Shown one piece after another: positions 11,672-23,490 of a DNA stretch of 64,000 bases. Position numbers and translations under genes: made by a program. Below the pieces are notes generated by a model. The model was not told where the DNA came from and ran no database searches. It saw only the letters and a list, made by a program, of their open reading frames with translations. The stretch is from Brachycybe producta (Eukaryota > Arthropoda > Diplopoda > Playtdesmida > Andrognathidae): contig JAUPFP010000072.1 in the NCBI GenBank assembly GCA_036925085.1, positions 310,001 through 374,000 of the forward strand. Reading direction: 5' to 3'. The number at the start of each line of letters is the position of its first letter. Position 1 is the stretch's first letter.

Positions 11672-11863
11672 TCTATAAGTAACGCTGTAAGAACAAGGAC
11701 ATTTAAATACCTTTAAGCAAACACACGTGAGGGCGGTGGGGGCGAGAGGAGAAGGAACCATCTTCATTGAGTGACCTCAGTATTTGAATAAAATAGTTAA
11801 ACTAGAATGTCCCGTCATGTATGATGAGTTACCCACGACATTTATGACGGGTTACCTCACTAG
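11672..11863 (+). mobile_element. Helitron-like copy 3, with duplicated terminal hairpin
   Basis: This is the same short subfamily as the copy at 7,800 (TAACGCTGTAAGAACAA; GAGGGCGGTGGGGG; TTGAATAAAATAG). The 3' end has two hairpin units in tandem, a decayed one (CCCGTCATGTATGATG, 11,812-11,827) and an intact one (ACATTTATGACGGG, 11,837-11,851), before CTAG at 11,860-11,863. Confidence 0.72.
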
Positions 11864-12222
11864 TTTATAAATATAAGACACAGAAGAAATTATAAATTTA
11901 TTTTCGCTTTTGTCTTTACAGAATTGGAAACACTATCATATGTATTGCAAAGCTTCAACTGTAAAGTTCTGTGCTTGACAACTATATTACATTGAATTTC
12001 AATGTATTTGAACCATGATAAAATAGACCAAATTACATAGGGCAAATGGAAATTGATATTTCCTCGGGAACTTGTATAACATAGTATTATTTGTTGTGTA
12101 TACTGGTTCCTGGAACAAAAAAAATTGCCATTCAACCTCATCAGATAGTTTTAGAAGCATTATCATATAGTCTATATTAAGAATGTTTGTCATTTTTAAT
12201 ATACTTTTGTTATATACCATAA

Positions 12223-12352
12223 GGCCTTGTTTCCATTGGGATGAAAACTTGAACTTTTTGAAAATTCCAACTGGTGAAAAATAGAATAAACGTTGCCTCC
12301 GTTCATTCATTTCCAAAAACTTCAAATTTTTTATCCCAATGGAAACAAGGCC
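12223..12352. mobile_element. 130-bp MITE with TAA duplication
   Basis: GGCCTTGTTTCCATTGGGAT begins the element and its inverse ends it. TAA flanks at 12,220-12,222 and 12,353-12,355. The interior also pairs (AACTT.AA / TTCAAATTTT), so the whole unit could fold into one hairpin. Confidence 0.82.
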
Positions 12353-12353
12353 T

Positions 12354-13000
12354 AATAGTGTAATTATAAGTAAAATTTAAACAATACAAAACTGTATTGT
12401 AATTTTCTCTCTCATTGCCTCATGCCAAAACTTTGATTAGTTCGTGCATTACGGTTGATACGTGCAACTATTCAAAACTCAACTTGTTTGTATCTTTTGT
12501 GCAATATATAGATTGCATGCTAATTTGAAAACAAATGAACATTGCTTTAAATGTTCCTCTTAATAGACACAGTGGGATACAGGCTTTAAACTTTATCAGA
12601 AATCAAGCGTCAGACTTGGCAGAGGAAAGCGTTTGAAGGGAGTCCGGAGGGAGGGAGGGAGGCTGAGATAGTTGAATTGTGTTCCAAGGCAAAAAACAAT
12701 TATTGATAAGTTTCAGATAGAGGAAACAATTTAGTTTGACATTACCAATGGATCACTTTGACTGCGTTTATTAAAACGGGATGCAGGTCAAGTTTATTTG
12801 TGTGTGTGATACTGACATTTTTTTTTTAAATTCATTTTTGCTTTCTTGGTTTTAATTTGAAGAACAACATTTCTATTTATAATAATGTGGGAGCACAAGA
12901 ACCATTGAGTCATTGATCAATTAATGATGGTATAACTGGGCATTTATATTTGAGAACTAAGCATGTCACCAATTTACACACATTTTTAACTAAGACCTAA
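12354..13000. other. No feature recognised
   Basis: AT-rich, with a GGGAGGGAGGGAGG run at about 12,649. The stretches 11,000-11,660, 13,200-14,090 and 14,140-15,160 are similar, with no supported gene. Confidence 0.45.
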
Positions 13001-13024
13001 GGGGTGTATTATTTGGGGTGTGTG

Positions 13025-13195
13025 ACATTTGCCCTAAAGAAACTTGCCCTACATTTGGTAGCATTAAAGCCATTTGCTCCAGAGACATTTGCCCTATAGA
13101 CACTTGCCCTAATGGGACATTTGCCCTAAAACCAGTTGTCTTAAAAAGACATTTGCTCTAAAACCATTTGCCTTAAAGGGAAATTTGCCCTAACA
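13025..13195. repeat. ATTTGCCCTA minisatellite
   Basis: About ten imperfect units of 13-17 bases around (AC)ATTTGCCCTAAA, with variants TTGCTCTA and TTGCCTTA. No coding frame. Confidence 0.8.
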
Positions 13196-14091
13196 TATTG
13201 CACATAACATACATATAAGGTTCGGCATCATTCATATTTGGAATAAATTTCTTTTGCACCACTTTGTCACCACACGTTAGAGTACTTTTGATACAGTGCC
13301 AGCATTAACCTATTCGTTGCCCAGTGCATGACCAGATGTATATATCTTAGCCCATGAATAGGGGTAGACAGAGCGCCTGCAATAAACCTTGGGACCAACA
13401 TGACAAGAGCTACTTGTCACGTGACTTTGGGCAAACCTCTCATTGTGTGAAACATGACATTCTGGGGATAAACAGTTGAGTTATCTTGGATCTCCACTGT
13501 CTTTTAGCAGCCCCTATGACTAATGCTCCATCTACCCCTATACATGGTGTTCAGGTGCTGTAGTGTGAACGTAAAAGACATATTTAACAACTGTTGCTGA
13601 TTTGTAAGTGTTGACAGTTGAGTCTTGATTTTGTTGTAATGTGTACTAGGCTTAAATAAGTCTTGTGGAAGTTTATGTTGAAGTATTACGTGATGAGCAA
13701 ATTTTAACAGAAGAGTGATTTTAAATGAAATAAGGTATTTTATCATGGAGGCTAAGACATAAACGAAGTTCATTCTTTGATGAGAAAAAAAAAATAGTCT
13801 TGTTTACTGTGTTTACTATAGACACATTTCGGTCCTTGTATTTGACACTAACGCTCAATCACCTCTCATTATGTTGAAATGAGTCTACTTGAAAAGTTAA
13901 TTTAAGAGTACTTTAACTTTTTCTTAGCTCACTAAATGAATTCACAATCACATCTGACATGTTTCAAACATTAATTGATTACTTTTGTCACGTGGCCTTA
14001 ATGTAACAAAATTAGTTTTACAATGACTCGCTCCTTGTCAGCATACATTTCGGCATAGGAAGGGTTTTAATTAAGCTTTCTTTAGACCAGG

Positions 14092-14135
14092 GGCCTGTTT
14101 CTCAAAAAATACAAGTCTTGTAAAACAAGTGAATT
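14092..14135. mobile_element. End fragment of the ACAAGT-rich TIR family
   Basis: GGGGCCTGTTTCTC, AATACAAGTCTTGTAAAACAA matches the left terminus at 39,733 and the inverse of the right terminus near 41,750. It is followed by unrelated sequence, so only one end is kept. Confidence 0.55.
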
Positions 14136-15169
14136 CGACGGATCCCTGTGAAGGGCCATGCATCACAAATTCACAATTTATTACAAATTGTTAATTCGTA
14201 ATACGTTTACGGAGTCCTGTAGCACAGCACGCTGAAATGCCTAGGCTCTTAATAGTGTTTTCAGAAACGATGGTGGTGAGCACTGGGCACACACAAGCTT
14301 TTCTCGGCCGAGAGTACATTCAGTTCACCCTGAAATTAGGAGATGGGGCAGCAGTTCGAAATCCCCAAAACCTCAATTTAGTAGTGAATATACACAGCAG
14401 GCCCTCAAGTAGTTTAACAGTATTTTAAAAACTTAGTCTGTAATAATTAATAACAAACTGAGCCCTTTTTAGTTTTTTTGTTCTTGTTTCAAAAAGCGGT
14501 CCACACTATGAAATGTTTCGCAACAACATGTTTAAATGTTTCCCATTTCGATGAGTCAAGAAACACTGAATCTGAGCTGACACGATTCAGCCTCCGAAAC
14601 ATTTCAACATTGTTGCGGGTCTGAATCGCAACTGACGCGATTTCATTATTATACATGTATATTATATTTTAATATTATTATTATAATTGTAATATTATAC
14701 TATTTATAGTAATATTAATATTAATTATAATTTATTAATAATTAATAATAAAATTTAATAATAATATTTTTATAATAATTAATTAATAAATAAATAATGA
14801 TTTTCTAGAAGATTATATTTTACTAGATATATTTTATTACAACAATATTTTATCTAAACAACACATTAAAAACTATAAACATTTTTAAAAAACAAAAACA
14901 AATATCTATTGAAAAAAGCAAAAAGAAATTTAATGCAAGTCAAACACAAAACCATAGTTTTCATTAGGGCTAAACTACATGTATGAATAAATAGAAATGT
15001 CTAAGTACTTTGACGTGGCAATATGGCGTCGCCTCTTTTTTTTTGGGGGGGGGGAGAGGTGTTCTTGAGTTTTCAGCCCACCTGTTAGTCGACAAACCTT
15101 GGACTTTCCTAGCCCTGGTTATTTCTTTACTACGCGATTCCACTGAAATTCAGTGTATTTTCATATATA

Positions 15170-15319
15170 TGGCAACTGGAGACAGCACTAACAATTCATT
15201 TCCCCCCGTTTCTAATTGGTTTGATAATGGTCTGATGTCATATGCCCACGCCCTTTTATGAGGGACTGCAATCTCTAATTGGTTTCATGAAAAATTGTTA
15301 ATGCTGTCTCCAACCGCCA
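15170..15319. mobile_element. 150-bp hairpin MITE
   Basis: Arms TGGCAACTGGAGACAGCACT / AACAATT and, inverted, TGGCGGTTGGAGACAGCATT / AACAATT. The middle has GGTTTGATAATGGTCTGATG and CGCCCTTTTATGA, words shared with the palindromic element at 10,218. Confidence 0.72.
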
Positions 15320-16645
15320 ATGTATTTTTCACCCTTGAAAAATAAACCAAATTCCACTGGAATTCTCAGAAAAATTGATAAATGTTATTTGGTGAGAATT
15401 CAACTAACAGCTAGTAAGACTACCATTTATATGTTTAAATTTTGTTTTAACTATTTGGGTTTAACAATCTGTTATTTATGTCACTTTGAATGAAAGTTCA
15501 TAATTTTGATAAGCAACATGAACATTTTTTGGAGGAGCAAGTGACCTATGAAAGATATCACAAATGACACCAAAGATATCATGTTGCCAATAAGGAAGGA
15601 TGACACATTTTTTATGATCACAAATATCGAAAAAAAAAATGTTTATTCAGAGTGTGTTTTTATCAAGGTTATGCAGATTTACATGTGAATTACAAGTGAG
15701 TGACATGAAACGGATAAAAGTGACTTGTAAGTCGGAAAAGTAACTTGGAATGTGCTTGCTGGTTAAAATACATTGTGACATTATGAGACATTGTTGTTTT
15801 ACTGGGGATGGATACACTTGTCTATTTGTTCATTATTCTAAAGGACGCAGAGGAAGATAGAAAGTTTTACCTATGAACTATCCAGTTGCATTATCTTGCA
15901 TGGCTGAGTGTGTCCAATAGATGGCAACACTACTATTTAAAGCTAAAACATACCCCAAAATAAGGTAAAGAATGCATTGTTATGGACTATAATTATGGTG
16001 AAAGCTAAAGGTCGTATTCTTAATAATTGCTGAGTTAAAAAGCTAGTGCTAAACTCATCAATTTTGGTTATATAATATTTTATGGAAAAGTTAATGAAGT
16101 TTAGTTCTACCTGTGACTATAAGCAGTCATTAAGAATATGATAATTAGGACTATAGGACCTAATATAGGACCTAAATTTTTTTCTCGTTGTAACAATTTT
16201 GGAATACAACAAGTAAATATAAAAAACTGTTTTTCCATAAAAGCTTTTATTTATTTATTATTTTTTTTTTACTAAAACATGTTTTTGGGACATGCTAAAC
16301 GTCTGTATGATGATACTGATTAATCAGTATCATCCTGAAAATCCTGACTCGCCCGCAGTTCGCATCAGTGGCGTTGGTTCGTGTGAAAACCCCCTACCAT
16401 CCCGCCCCTCCAATGCAATTAGTAGTCAGCCAAAAACGACTACTTTATGTGGTACGTGTGAAGCGGGCCTAACATACAGTGACACACGCCGCAATTTTTT
16501 TTTTTTTGACATAGTGTTGAGTTACCCTCAATGTATAGCAGTGATTCCCAGAGGGTGTGACGCGAGTTTCGCTAAAGTTTGCCCAGGAGTTTCTCTAAGT
16601 GTGCGGCGATTTCTCTAGGCAAAAATTACTGTATAGTGATACTAA

Positions 16646-16995
16646 GGCTGGCTTCACATTGGATGACTTGTGGAGCAACTTTGTGCATGGTGCCACAGAG
16701 TGGTTGACGCGGCTTGCTTTACACGATCCACCATTTAAAACAATGGCCTGCAATCAGTGCGAGTCACTGATTTAACTGGCAATGATTTTGTTCATCGCTG
16801 ATAAATAGACGGTGGTCGCAACTTGTAGCAGGACTCAACCACTCCCTCATCTCCACTGTATTGCAATCGAAAACGGTTGTGGAGAGGCTCAGTTAAAAAA
16901 AAACTTCCTATGTAATAATAAATTCTAATAATCAATGGTCTGCTAAAAACGATAATTTTGTTTGGTGTTACAATGTGGTCTGTGTGAAGCCGGCC
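16646..16995. mobile_element. PIF-type MITE with TAA duplication
   Basis: The ends GGCTGGCTTCACATTGG and inverted GGCCGGCTTCACACAGACC, with TAA at 16,643-16,645 and 16,996-16,998. The interior is non-coding. A second right end of the same type (TACGTGTGAAGCGGGCC followed by TAA) lies at 16,454-16,473 with no matching left end. Confidence 0.82.
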
Positions 16996-17539
16996 TAAGT
17001 AAACTTTTTTTTTTGTACCACATTAAATAAAGTGATAGCTACTGTAGCTGATAGGGCCAACTGTTGTTGTGCTCCATTGCAATGTTGGCAACAAGCAGTG
17101 ATTTTAAAATATTTTGCTATTTCATCTTTCATTAGCTCTTCCTGAAGACATTCTTGTTAGAAGCGCTGTGCGGAACGTGTTCTTTCATAAGAAACGAAAA
17201 TGTGATGTATTTTTTTTTTCCTCTTTTATTTGTTCCTAATTTCAATCATATAATGAATAGCAATGAATAGTTATGAATTTATGACAGGCATGTTGTAAAA
17301 CGTAAGAATTATTTAGCAATAGTATGATTTATTGAGATTGTTTATTATCATCATCATCATCATGTTTGTTTAATATTGTCAGAAGAAAAGAAAAACAATA
17401 GAAGTAGACTTATGAAATTGTAGGAAGATTGTGGAGGAATTTCTTTGTAGCGAAGAAATTAACACAATCTGTTTTTATACTTCACCTTTTCTTTAAAAAA
17501 AAGACTTGTTACAAACCTTATAATATTGATTGTGACTTC

Positions 17540-17830
17540 GGATTTTTATGCAATATATCAAAAGCAAATGTTTCTCAATTCTTGTGGTCCATGTGCCAAT
17601 TGTTAAGTAATCACCAAAATAATTAAAAAACTGCAATTATTTTTTTTAATAAAAAAAAGGCTGGTTGGAGGCTAGATAGTTGGTTACTATTAGTTGTCAA
17701 CTAGAGTTCTAGCCTCAAATCAGTGTTTTGTTTGAATAAAAAAAATTGTTGGTTGATTTACGAGCGTAAATTGGATTGTTACTTAACAATTGCCCTTCTT
17801 GGGCCACAGACTGAGTAACATTTTGCTTAC
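17540..17830. mobile_element. Fold-back MITE, copy 1
   Basis: The left arm has GCAATATATCAAAAGCAAATG / TTTCTCAATT / GTGG...GCCAATTGTTAAGTAA and the right arm its inverse. The centre forms a smaller hairpin (GGCTAGATAGTT / AACTAGAGTTCTAGCC). The relative at 58,797-59,104 has the same layout. Confidence 0.75.
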
Positions 17831-18130
17831 AATTATAAAAAAAAAATGGGCGTTGCCCTGGAGGCTGGATATAATCTTTTACACGGCGGTTCGGGGCGTC
17901 GCGGCGCTGTGCGCCCTTTGTATGTGACTAGCTTTAGTTGGAGGGGTGGGGGAAGCAAAACGAATATCTAAAGCCACCTTAAAATTTTTAAAAAAACATT
18001 TTTTGGCTAGAAAAAGGTTGAAAGTATTTTGCTTTTGAATCTTCTTTTATTCCTTCTGATGATTATGTGATTTATGGCTATTGCTTGAACGAGTTAATTA
18101 ATTTTGCCTCTATAATTATTATTATATATA
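17831..18130. other. No feature recognised
   Basis: Short stretch between a MITE and a Helitron-like copy, with a GC patch (17,884-17,915). The stretches 18,500-19,040 and 19,500-20,135 are likewise AT-rich without features. Confidence 0.45.
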
Positions 18131-18132
18131 TA

Positions 18133-18490
18133 CAGTATTATGCCAGGCTGTGTGGGTATCTATCTATCTATCTGTCTGAAGTAACGCTGTACAACCATTG
18201 AAGCACGTCGGAATTTACATAAATTTGAATAAATGAACAGTTTTTTTTTCTCAAGGTCAACTATATGTTGCACACTCCCCATCCAAGAACAACATGATAT
18301 TAAATTAGAGAGGGGAAAAGGTTGGAAAGTGTAGAGAGGGAGAGAGAAACGTGGAGGGAGGAAAAAAGGGGAGGTGGTGACTGAAATTGAAATGAAAGGA
18401 GTAAAAAAAGAACAAACGACGCGCATGCGCACAATTGCCTGTGAATTTTGCTCCCGTCATTTATAACGGGTTACCCCACGACATTTGTAG
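18133..18490 (+). mobile_element. Helitron-like copy 4, 3' end altered
   Basis: It begins GCCAGGCTGTGTGGG after an AT-rich run and carries AACGCTGTACAA, the helicase-derived segment CTCAAGGTCAACTATATG, a purine-rich (GA) tract, GCGCATGCGC and the terminal hairpin CCCGTCAT/ATAACGGG (18,453-18,470). Instead of CTAG it reads CCCCACGACATTTG, like the inner unit of copy 3, so the final hairpin was lost or never completed. Confidence 0.72.
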
Positions 18491-19051
18491 TTTCATAAAA
18501 TGAACGTTTTGTTTTTGCATATTTGCATTTATTGAGTTTATTTTCTGTTTGCATAAATTCGCATGCGCGCAGAGAACGTAAACTTTTATTTTTTTTTTTT
18601 AGAAAATATCCTTTTCTTGTAAATTCTGACGAGCAACCACAAGCCATGAAAATAATAGCATTTTTAATAGCACGACAAACTGTGGCTCAAACACACTTTA
18701 TTGTCTTTTAAAATACAAAAATATGTCTTAAAATAAGAAATGTGGCTTTTTATGAAGGAAGGGATAAGCGCCCTCCTCCCCCTCTCTCTTTGTTATGATT
18801 TGCGGGCGAAAGGATGTGAAGGATGTCTGTAAATAAATTTTTTTTTTTTAGAAAATTCAAATACATCAAAACAATATTGAATATATTTCACCAAAAAATC
18901 ACATTTAAAATCACAAAATACTATTGGCTGCAAATCACATTTTCAAACATCTACATGGTGGTTTCAGCTATTTAATTACTTGCTGGTGGGATATTTTATT
19001 ATAGATTTTGGTTGGAGCGTTTGTTTTTACTTTGATTCTATTGAAGTCTTA

Positions 19052-19492
19052 GGGTGCGTTCACACTACTCGTACTTGGGGCTTGTGCCGTTGTTGACTTG
19101 TCGAGCTCAGGCTCGGCCTCGTACTCTTGATAGCTGACGGTTGAGAGTTTGGTTACTCGAGAGGCATTGACTCGTGCAGAGCCGATGAGCGACGACGAAA
19201 TTTTGATTACCATTGCAAGTTTTATTATCATCGCCACTCATTGTTGGAAGAATACGCCACGAGTACAGCTAGTCAGCTAAACTGTGCTCGTTCCCATTCA
19301 ATGACCTGCAAGTCTTGACGAGAGCACCAATTTGATGTATACCGACACGAGTCGGAACCAGACGAGCAACCTATCTTGGCGTTACTCGTGTTACTTGTAT
19401 CGCTTGCTCGCAAGTCTGTCCACATTACTGTTGCTTCTCGACGAGCCATCTCACTGAACCTGAGTACAAGCACGTGTAGTCTGAACGCACCC
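19052..19492. mobile_element. TIR element with GGGTGCGTTCACACTAC ends
   Basis: The terminal repeats GGGTGCGTTCACACTAC and inverted GGGTGCGTTCAGACTACACG are followed inside by GTACTTG/CAAGTAC words. The flanks (CTTA and ATTTA) do not give a clean duplication. The interior is GC-richer than its surroundings (ACTCGTG, GACGAG words) but has no convincing gene. Confidence 0.75.
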
Positions 19493-20137
19493 ATTTAAAC
19501 GTATGAACTTCTACCCTATGGCTCAATATTTGTAATAAATTTTGATGTTGTATTTTGAGACAAAAACCATGAAAAACGTTTTTTTTTGTTCTTTCAACAA
19601 AAGCTTTAGAGACAAGTAGGCCTAATGTTGAGAGTAAGAAAAGCGAATTTTGTTTTGCTTTTCTTGAGGCTTATTTACTTGTATACGTTTTTTTTCTTTC
19701 TCGTTGAATTACAAAGTTCTCAAAAGAATATATTTTTTATTTCTTAGCTATATTTGTTTTCTAAGCCTTTCTTTTTTTTTTTGTATTATCTTTTAATCTT
19801 TTAACTTTTTGACGAGTTGTCACAAATTTTTGTTTTTAGTTGCAACAATTTTGGGAGTGATTTCAACTTTTGTCTTTAAACCCAAAAAAAGGTTTTCTTG
19901 TAATCCCGGGGTTTGTCTCATCTCATAAATATTCGATCTAAGCTTATGTGTAGTTTGTGTAAATCATTTTAATCCGTTTTTCTTTGGAGACTTTTATGAT
20001 GACGTACAAAGAAATAGTGTGTTGTGTGATTGACAGTTAAAAGCAAGTAACTCAAGTGACCACTTCACTTTTTTCTTCTTCTTCTTCTTCTTCTTGCTAC
20101 TGTGAAAGCAGATTACGTGTTTATGTTCAGGTCCTAC

Positions 20138-20139
<2 letters not shown>

Positions 20140-20201
<62 letters not shown>
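20140..20201. repeat. (GA)n microsatellite
   Basis: About 30 GA units, preceded at 20,075 by a (TTC)n run. Confidence 0.97.
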
Positions 20202-20205
<4 letters not shown>

Positions 20206-20516
20206 GCAGCAGCCAAGTTTGCTTTACTTTATGCGACCTAAATCTTAAGCTGAGAGATTTTGCACGTGTATTTCAATACGTGGTTTTTAAAGTGATGGTC
20301 CATGTTCGTGTCTGTGTTCGTTGTCCCATATGACTACCTACAGCTATGTACTGACTATACTTGGATAAACTACGTAATGTTTATGTAGACAGTGAGAAAA
20401 CAAACTTAGCTGTGTTCCTATTTGGCTGTATTATTATAAGCACCCCACATCTATCGATAAATATCTGTCTAGAATGCTCTGATATTGGAACACACTGATG
20501 TTGTGTCAGTTGTGAC

Positions 20517-21902
20517 TAGGCTTGCCACCTGTGGAGGACAGTCCTCCATTCGGAAGAACTGTCCTCCGGCCCGGACCGTCCTGAGTCCTCCACGAACGTT
20601 ATTTAAGTTTTTTATACAATTTATTGTGTGGAGGACATGTTTGCCGTTGTGGAGGACGGTCCTGGTCGGAGGACATTTCCTCCGAATGGAGGGAAATCCA
20701 GATTTTTTTTGGACGGTCCAAATGAGAGTTTGACAATAGCAATTAGTTTATCATCTAATTTCAGGTCGATTTAGACATGGTTGTTTTTCCCGAAAATCCC
20801 AAAATCGGTTGTTTTTCCAAAAAATCCCGAAATCGGTTATTTCTCCCGAAATTCCTGAAATTGGTATTTTCTCCCGAAATTATTAAATATTTTCCCCAAA
20901 ATTGGCACATTTTGATTTTTCTTGGAAAAATGTCTGCGTTTTTGAAAGAATGTTGGTTCAAGCTTTCATATTCTGTTTCTCTTTTCCACCTTTTTTGGTG
21001 ACCCACTTTTATGTCCACTACAAAGACCTCTTTTGTTCAACATGCAACTGCACTGTGACCTGTAAGTGCAACCATTCCCAGAAAGCCTTTCAAAGTATCC
21101 ATTGTTCCTGGTTCCTATATAAATTTGCAACTCCAGAGACAGAAGAAGGAAGAGATTCAAAAACATTGTGTCTGTTCTTCCTCCTGATCCTGTAATCACT
21201 CGCTGGGGAACTTTCATTAATGCTGTTAAGTTTTACTTTGAAAATTTTGACAAAGTGAAAGACTATTGTTGTATTGGAAGTGCATCCTAAAGATTAAACA
21301 GCTTATGGAAAATGGCAATCTGCAGAATGAATTTCTTTCTATGTCTGACTACTTTTTTATTCCTGGCATTATCGAGAAACTTGAGACATGAGGACTCAAG
21401 ATGGAAGAGCAGCTTGAACTCCTCAATGAAGTTAAAGCTATTTTGCCGCAAGGATTTGCTCAAGACAAACTCTCAAACAGCCTTTTGAATAATCCAGATT
21501 TCACAAAGTTTACTTTACTGTCAAATTCAATGGATTTTAGAATCAAAGTAATGTTTGCTCCTTTGACTTCAGTTGATGTGGAACACTCATTTTCATTATA
21601 TAAATCTATATTAAGTGATCGCCGTGCTTCACTGTTACCTGAAAATATTGAAAAGCTTAATGTTCTGCAGTACAATTCAAAAGTTGATGACTAGAAAAAA
21701 TAAAAGTATTTTGAAAAATGTTTTATGTTCTGAAATTTATGATTTTAGGTTCCGAAAGTCCCGGAATCGGCAATTTTTATGTCTCAAAATAAGTCCCGAA
21801 ATTGCCTATTTTAATTCCCGAAATCCCGCCCGAAATCTGCATTTTAAAATCTCGAAAAGTTGCAGGTCACTCATCCACAAAGGAGGAAAGGTAGCAAGCC
21901 TA
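20517..21902 (+). mobile_element. hAT transposon with 8-bp target duplication
   Basis: The ends are TAGGCTTGCCACC (left) and its inverse GGTAGCAAGCCTA (right, ending 21,902). The flanks GTTGTGAC at 20,509-20,516 and 21,903-21,910 are identical, the 8-bp duplication expected for hAT. Inside lie subterminal copies of TCCCGAAATCGG-like motifs (20,790-20,890 and 21,740-21,835) and a broken transposase. Confidence 0.9.
21170..21694 (+). pseudogene. hAT transposase, degenerate C-terminal half
   Basis: One frame reads VLPPDPVITRWGTFINAVKFYFENFDKVK and ends in a stop near 21,288. After a broken stretch, 21,401-21,694 is open and carries FAPLTSVDVEHSFSLYKSIL and SDRRASLLPENIEKLNVLQYN, the hAT C-terminal dimerisation region. 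The zinc-finger and DDE parts upstream are missing, so it is inactive. No RNase-H catalytic motif is visible. Confidence 0.85.
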
Positions 21903-21929
21903 GTTGTGACCAGGTATACCTTTGACAGT

Positions 21930-23000
21930 AGCGATGGGCAATAGTCAAAAATAAACTATCGATAGTATTTCACATGACCAACAGTTAAGGCATGTTCACA
22001 CTAGGCTGGTTTACAAGCCACTGGTTGCTGCTGGCTATTAGCAGCAACAGCAAGCATCGACTGCTTTGGATTCAGACTTGCCGAGTCACTGCTGGTATTA
22101 GCGCTAGTCATCCAATCTCCATCTTGCAAAAACACAAACTAACAACAACCAACCCAAGCAGTGGAGTTTCAACTACCGACTAGTGCCACAACCAGCGACA
22201 CTAGCTGGTAGCACACTAGTAGCAGCAGGAAGGGAGTCACATGACCAGCTGGTAGCTGCTAAAGTTGGACATGTTCAACTTCACCAACCACTGTTAAAAT
22301 GACTAGCGTGCTGGGAAAAGCAGCTGCTGGTAGCAGTTTACACTATGCTGCTAGAGGGCAGTAACCAGCAGCTGGTAAACCAGCCTAGAGTGAATGCGCC
22401 ATTAGTATCGATAGTCAATATCAGGTAGTATCTTCAATATCGGTAGTATTATCGATAGTTTTCAACTTTTCCCAATTGGTGGAAATATTTTTTACAAAAC
22501 ATACTGAAAACCCAATGTTTTTGAAGATAAATTGTTGTTGATCTGTCTGAAAAATGAAAATAAATGCTTTTTTGGGGGATTTTTTATTGAAAATAATGAA
22601 AAGATTTAAATCATGCAACTCTGTAAAATGTTAACTTAAAATCTACAATAAGATGTTATTAAGAACCAGGGCCTTAAAGCACTAAAAAGCAAAGAATATG
22701 AATGATTTTGTATTTCTAATGACCTTTAGCCTCTCAGTAACAACAAACGTTCACTTAACGTCACAATGGCCACATGACAAATGTTGCCACATTGTCACAT
22801 TTACAACCTCTTTTAGCAGTCCATAATATACTCAATACTCAACAATGTTACCATGCACTGCAGTTTGAGTGCAGACAATGAAAAATTTGCCATCTAACAT
22901 CCAGGATTCAAGATACATTAATATATGTGATTGTAGGTTGTTTAAACTATCGATAGCTTGCTTTTGACTATCGAATAGTCGACTATCGCTATAGTATTCC
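21930..23000. repeat. TATCGATA-rich region, possible outer hAT
   Basis: TAGCGATGGGCAATAGTCAAAA at about 21,931 and, inverted, TAGCGATAGTCGACTATTCG at about 22,973-22,992 resemble hAT termini. TATCGATAGT words occur at 21,956, 22,406, 22,451 and 22,950. No 8-bp duplication was found. The MITE at 21,988 is nested. Confidence 0.4.
21988..22401. mobile_element. CAGCAGC-rich TIR element, copy 1
   Basis: The ends GGCATGTTCACACTAGGCTG / GTTTA and, inverted, GGCGCATTCACTCTAGGCTG / GTTTA. The interior is full of CTGCTGGTAGC and AGCTGGT words and an inverted CAACTTCACCA...TGGACATGTTCAA core. TTA lies at 21,985-21,987 and 22,402-22,404. It sits within a region rich in TATCGATA words (21,930-22,990). 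Confidence 0.8.
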
Positions 23001-23093
23001 TATTCATATTGCTATTGGAACAACACTACTCTGACATCGAAAACTCTGACATTGTGTCAGTGATACCCTATTATAACTTTTCACCACTAGATT

Positions 23094-23283
23094 TGAATTT
23101 GAATTTGAAAAATTACTCTGCAAGCAGCCATAAAGGCCTATGGCAGAGGGACAAGAGTCCAAGTGCAGCATAGAAAATGCATTGTCAAAACCAGAAAATA
23201 TAAAACCCTAATGATATAAACCAAACAACAATTTCAATATTTTTTAATGCTGCAAATATATGCATTGTCAAAACAAAACAAAA
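23094..23283 (-). mobile_element. LINE A 3' UTR and terminal short repeat
   Basis: The untranslated tail contains a core reading (minus strand) GTCCCTCTGCCATAGGCC, also present in detached tails at 34,300, 48,050 and 59,945. It finishes in about three TTCAAA units. The conserved core next to the 3' end is the part the reverse transcriptase is expected to recognise. Confidence 0.8.
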
Positions 23284-23490
23284 TTATGACTCCCATAAAA
23301 TACGTTTTTCCTGCACAAAATCCCCAGCAAGCGAGTTCCATTGTCGAATCGCCCTTGGGACAAATGACCAGTAATAAGAATCTGTTCGTGCAAAAATCTC
23401 TCCAACTTTGTTAGAGTGGTCACCCCTACCCAAATATAATGCCCTGCAAAGTTTACTTGAAGTAGGTTTAGGGCAAGAGCCTTCTAGCAT
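23284..23490 (-). pseudogene. LINE A ORF2, C-terminal tail after an in-frame stop
   Basis: The 68 residues are in the same frame as the reverse transcriptase, separated from it only by one TGA codon. They include EIFARTDSYYWSFVPRAIRQWNSL, which matches the ELMARTDAYFWSF segment of the other LINE copies and is the usual last conserved block of this ORF2 type. It is not a separate gene. It ends at a stop, with the 3' UTR following to 23,094. Confidence 0.85.

Noticed and set aside
14340-14365. tRNA or SINE B-box-like AGTTCGAAATCC
   Set aside because: No matching A box, acceptor stem or cloverleaf could be drawn around it.
19049-19494. Two minus-strand frames in the GC-richer element at 19,052
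   Set aside because: They lie within a TIR element, lack domains and are broken by the symmetry of the element.
21992-22183. Frame TLGWFTSHWLLLAISSNSK also seen at 30,608
   Set aside because: It recurs only because the CAGCAGC-rich TIR element is repeated; it is not a conserved protein.
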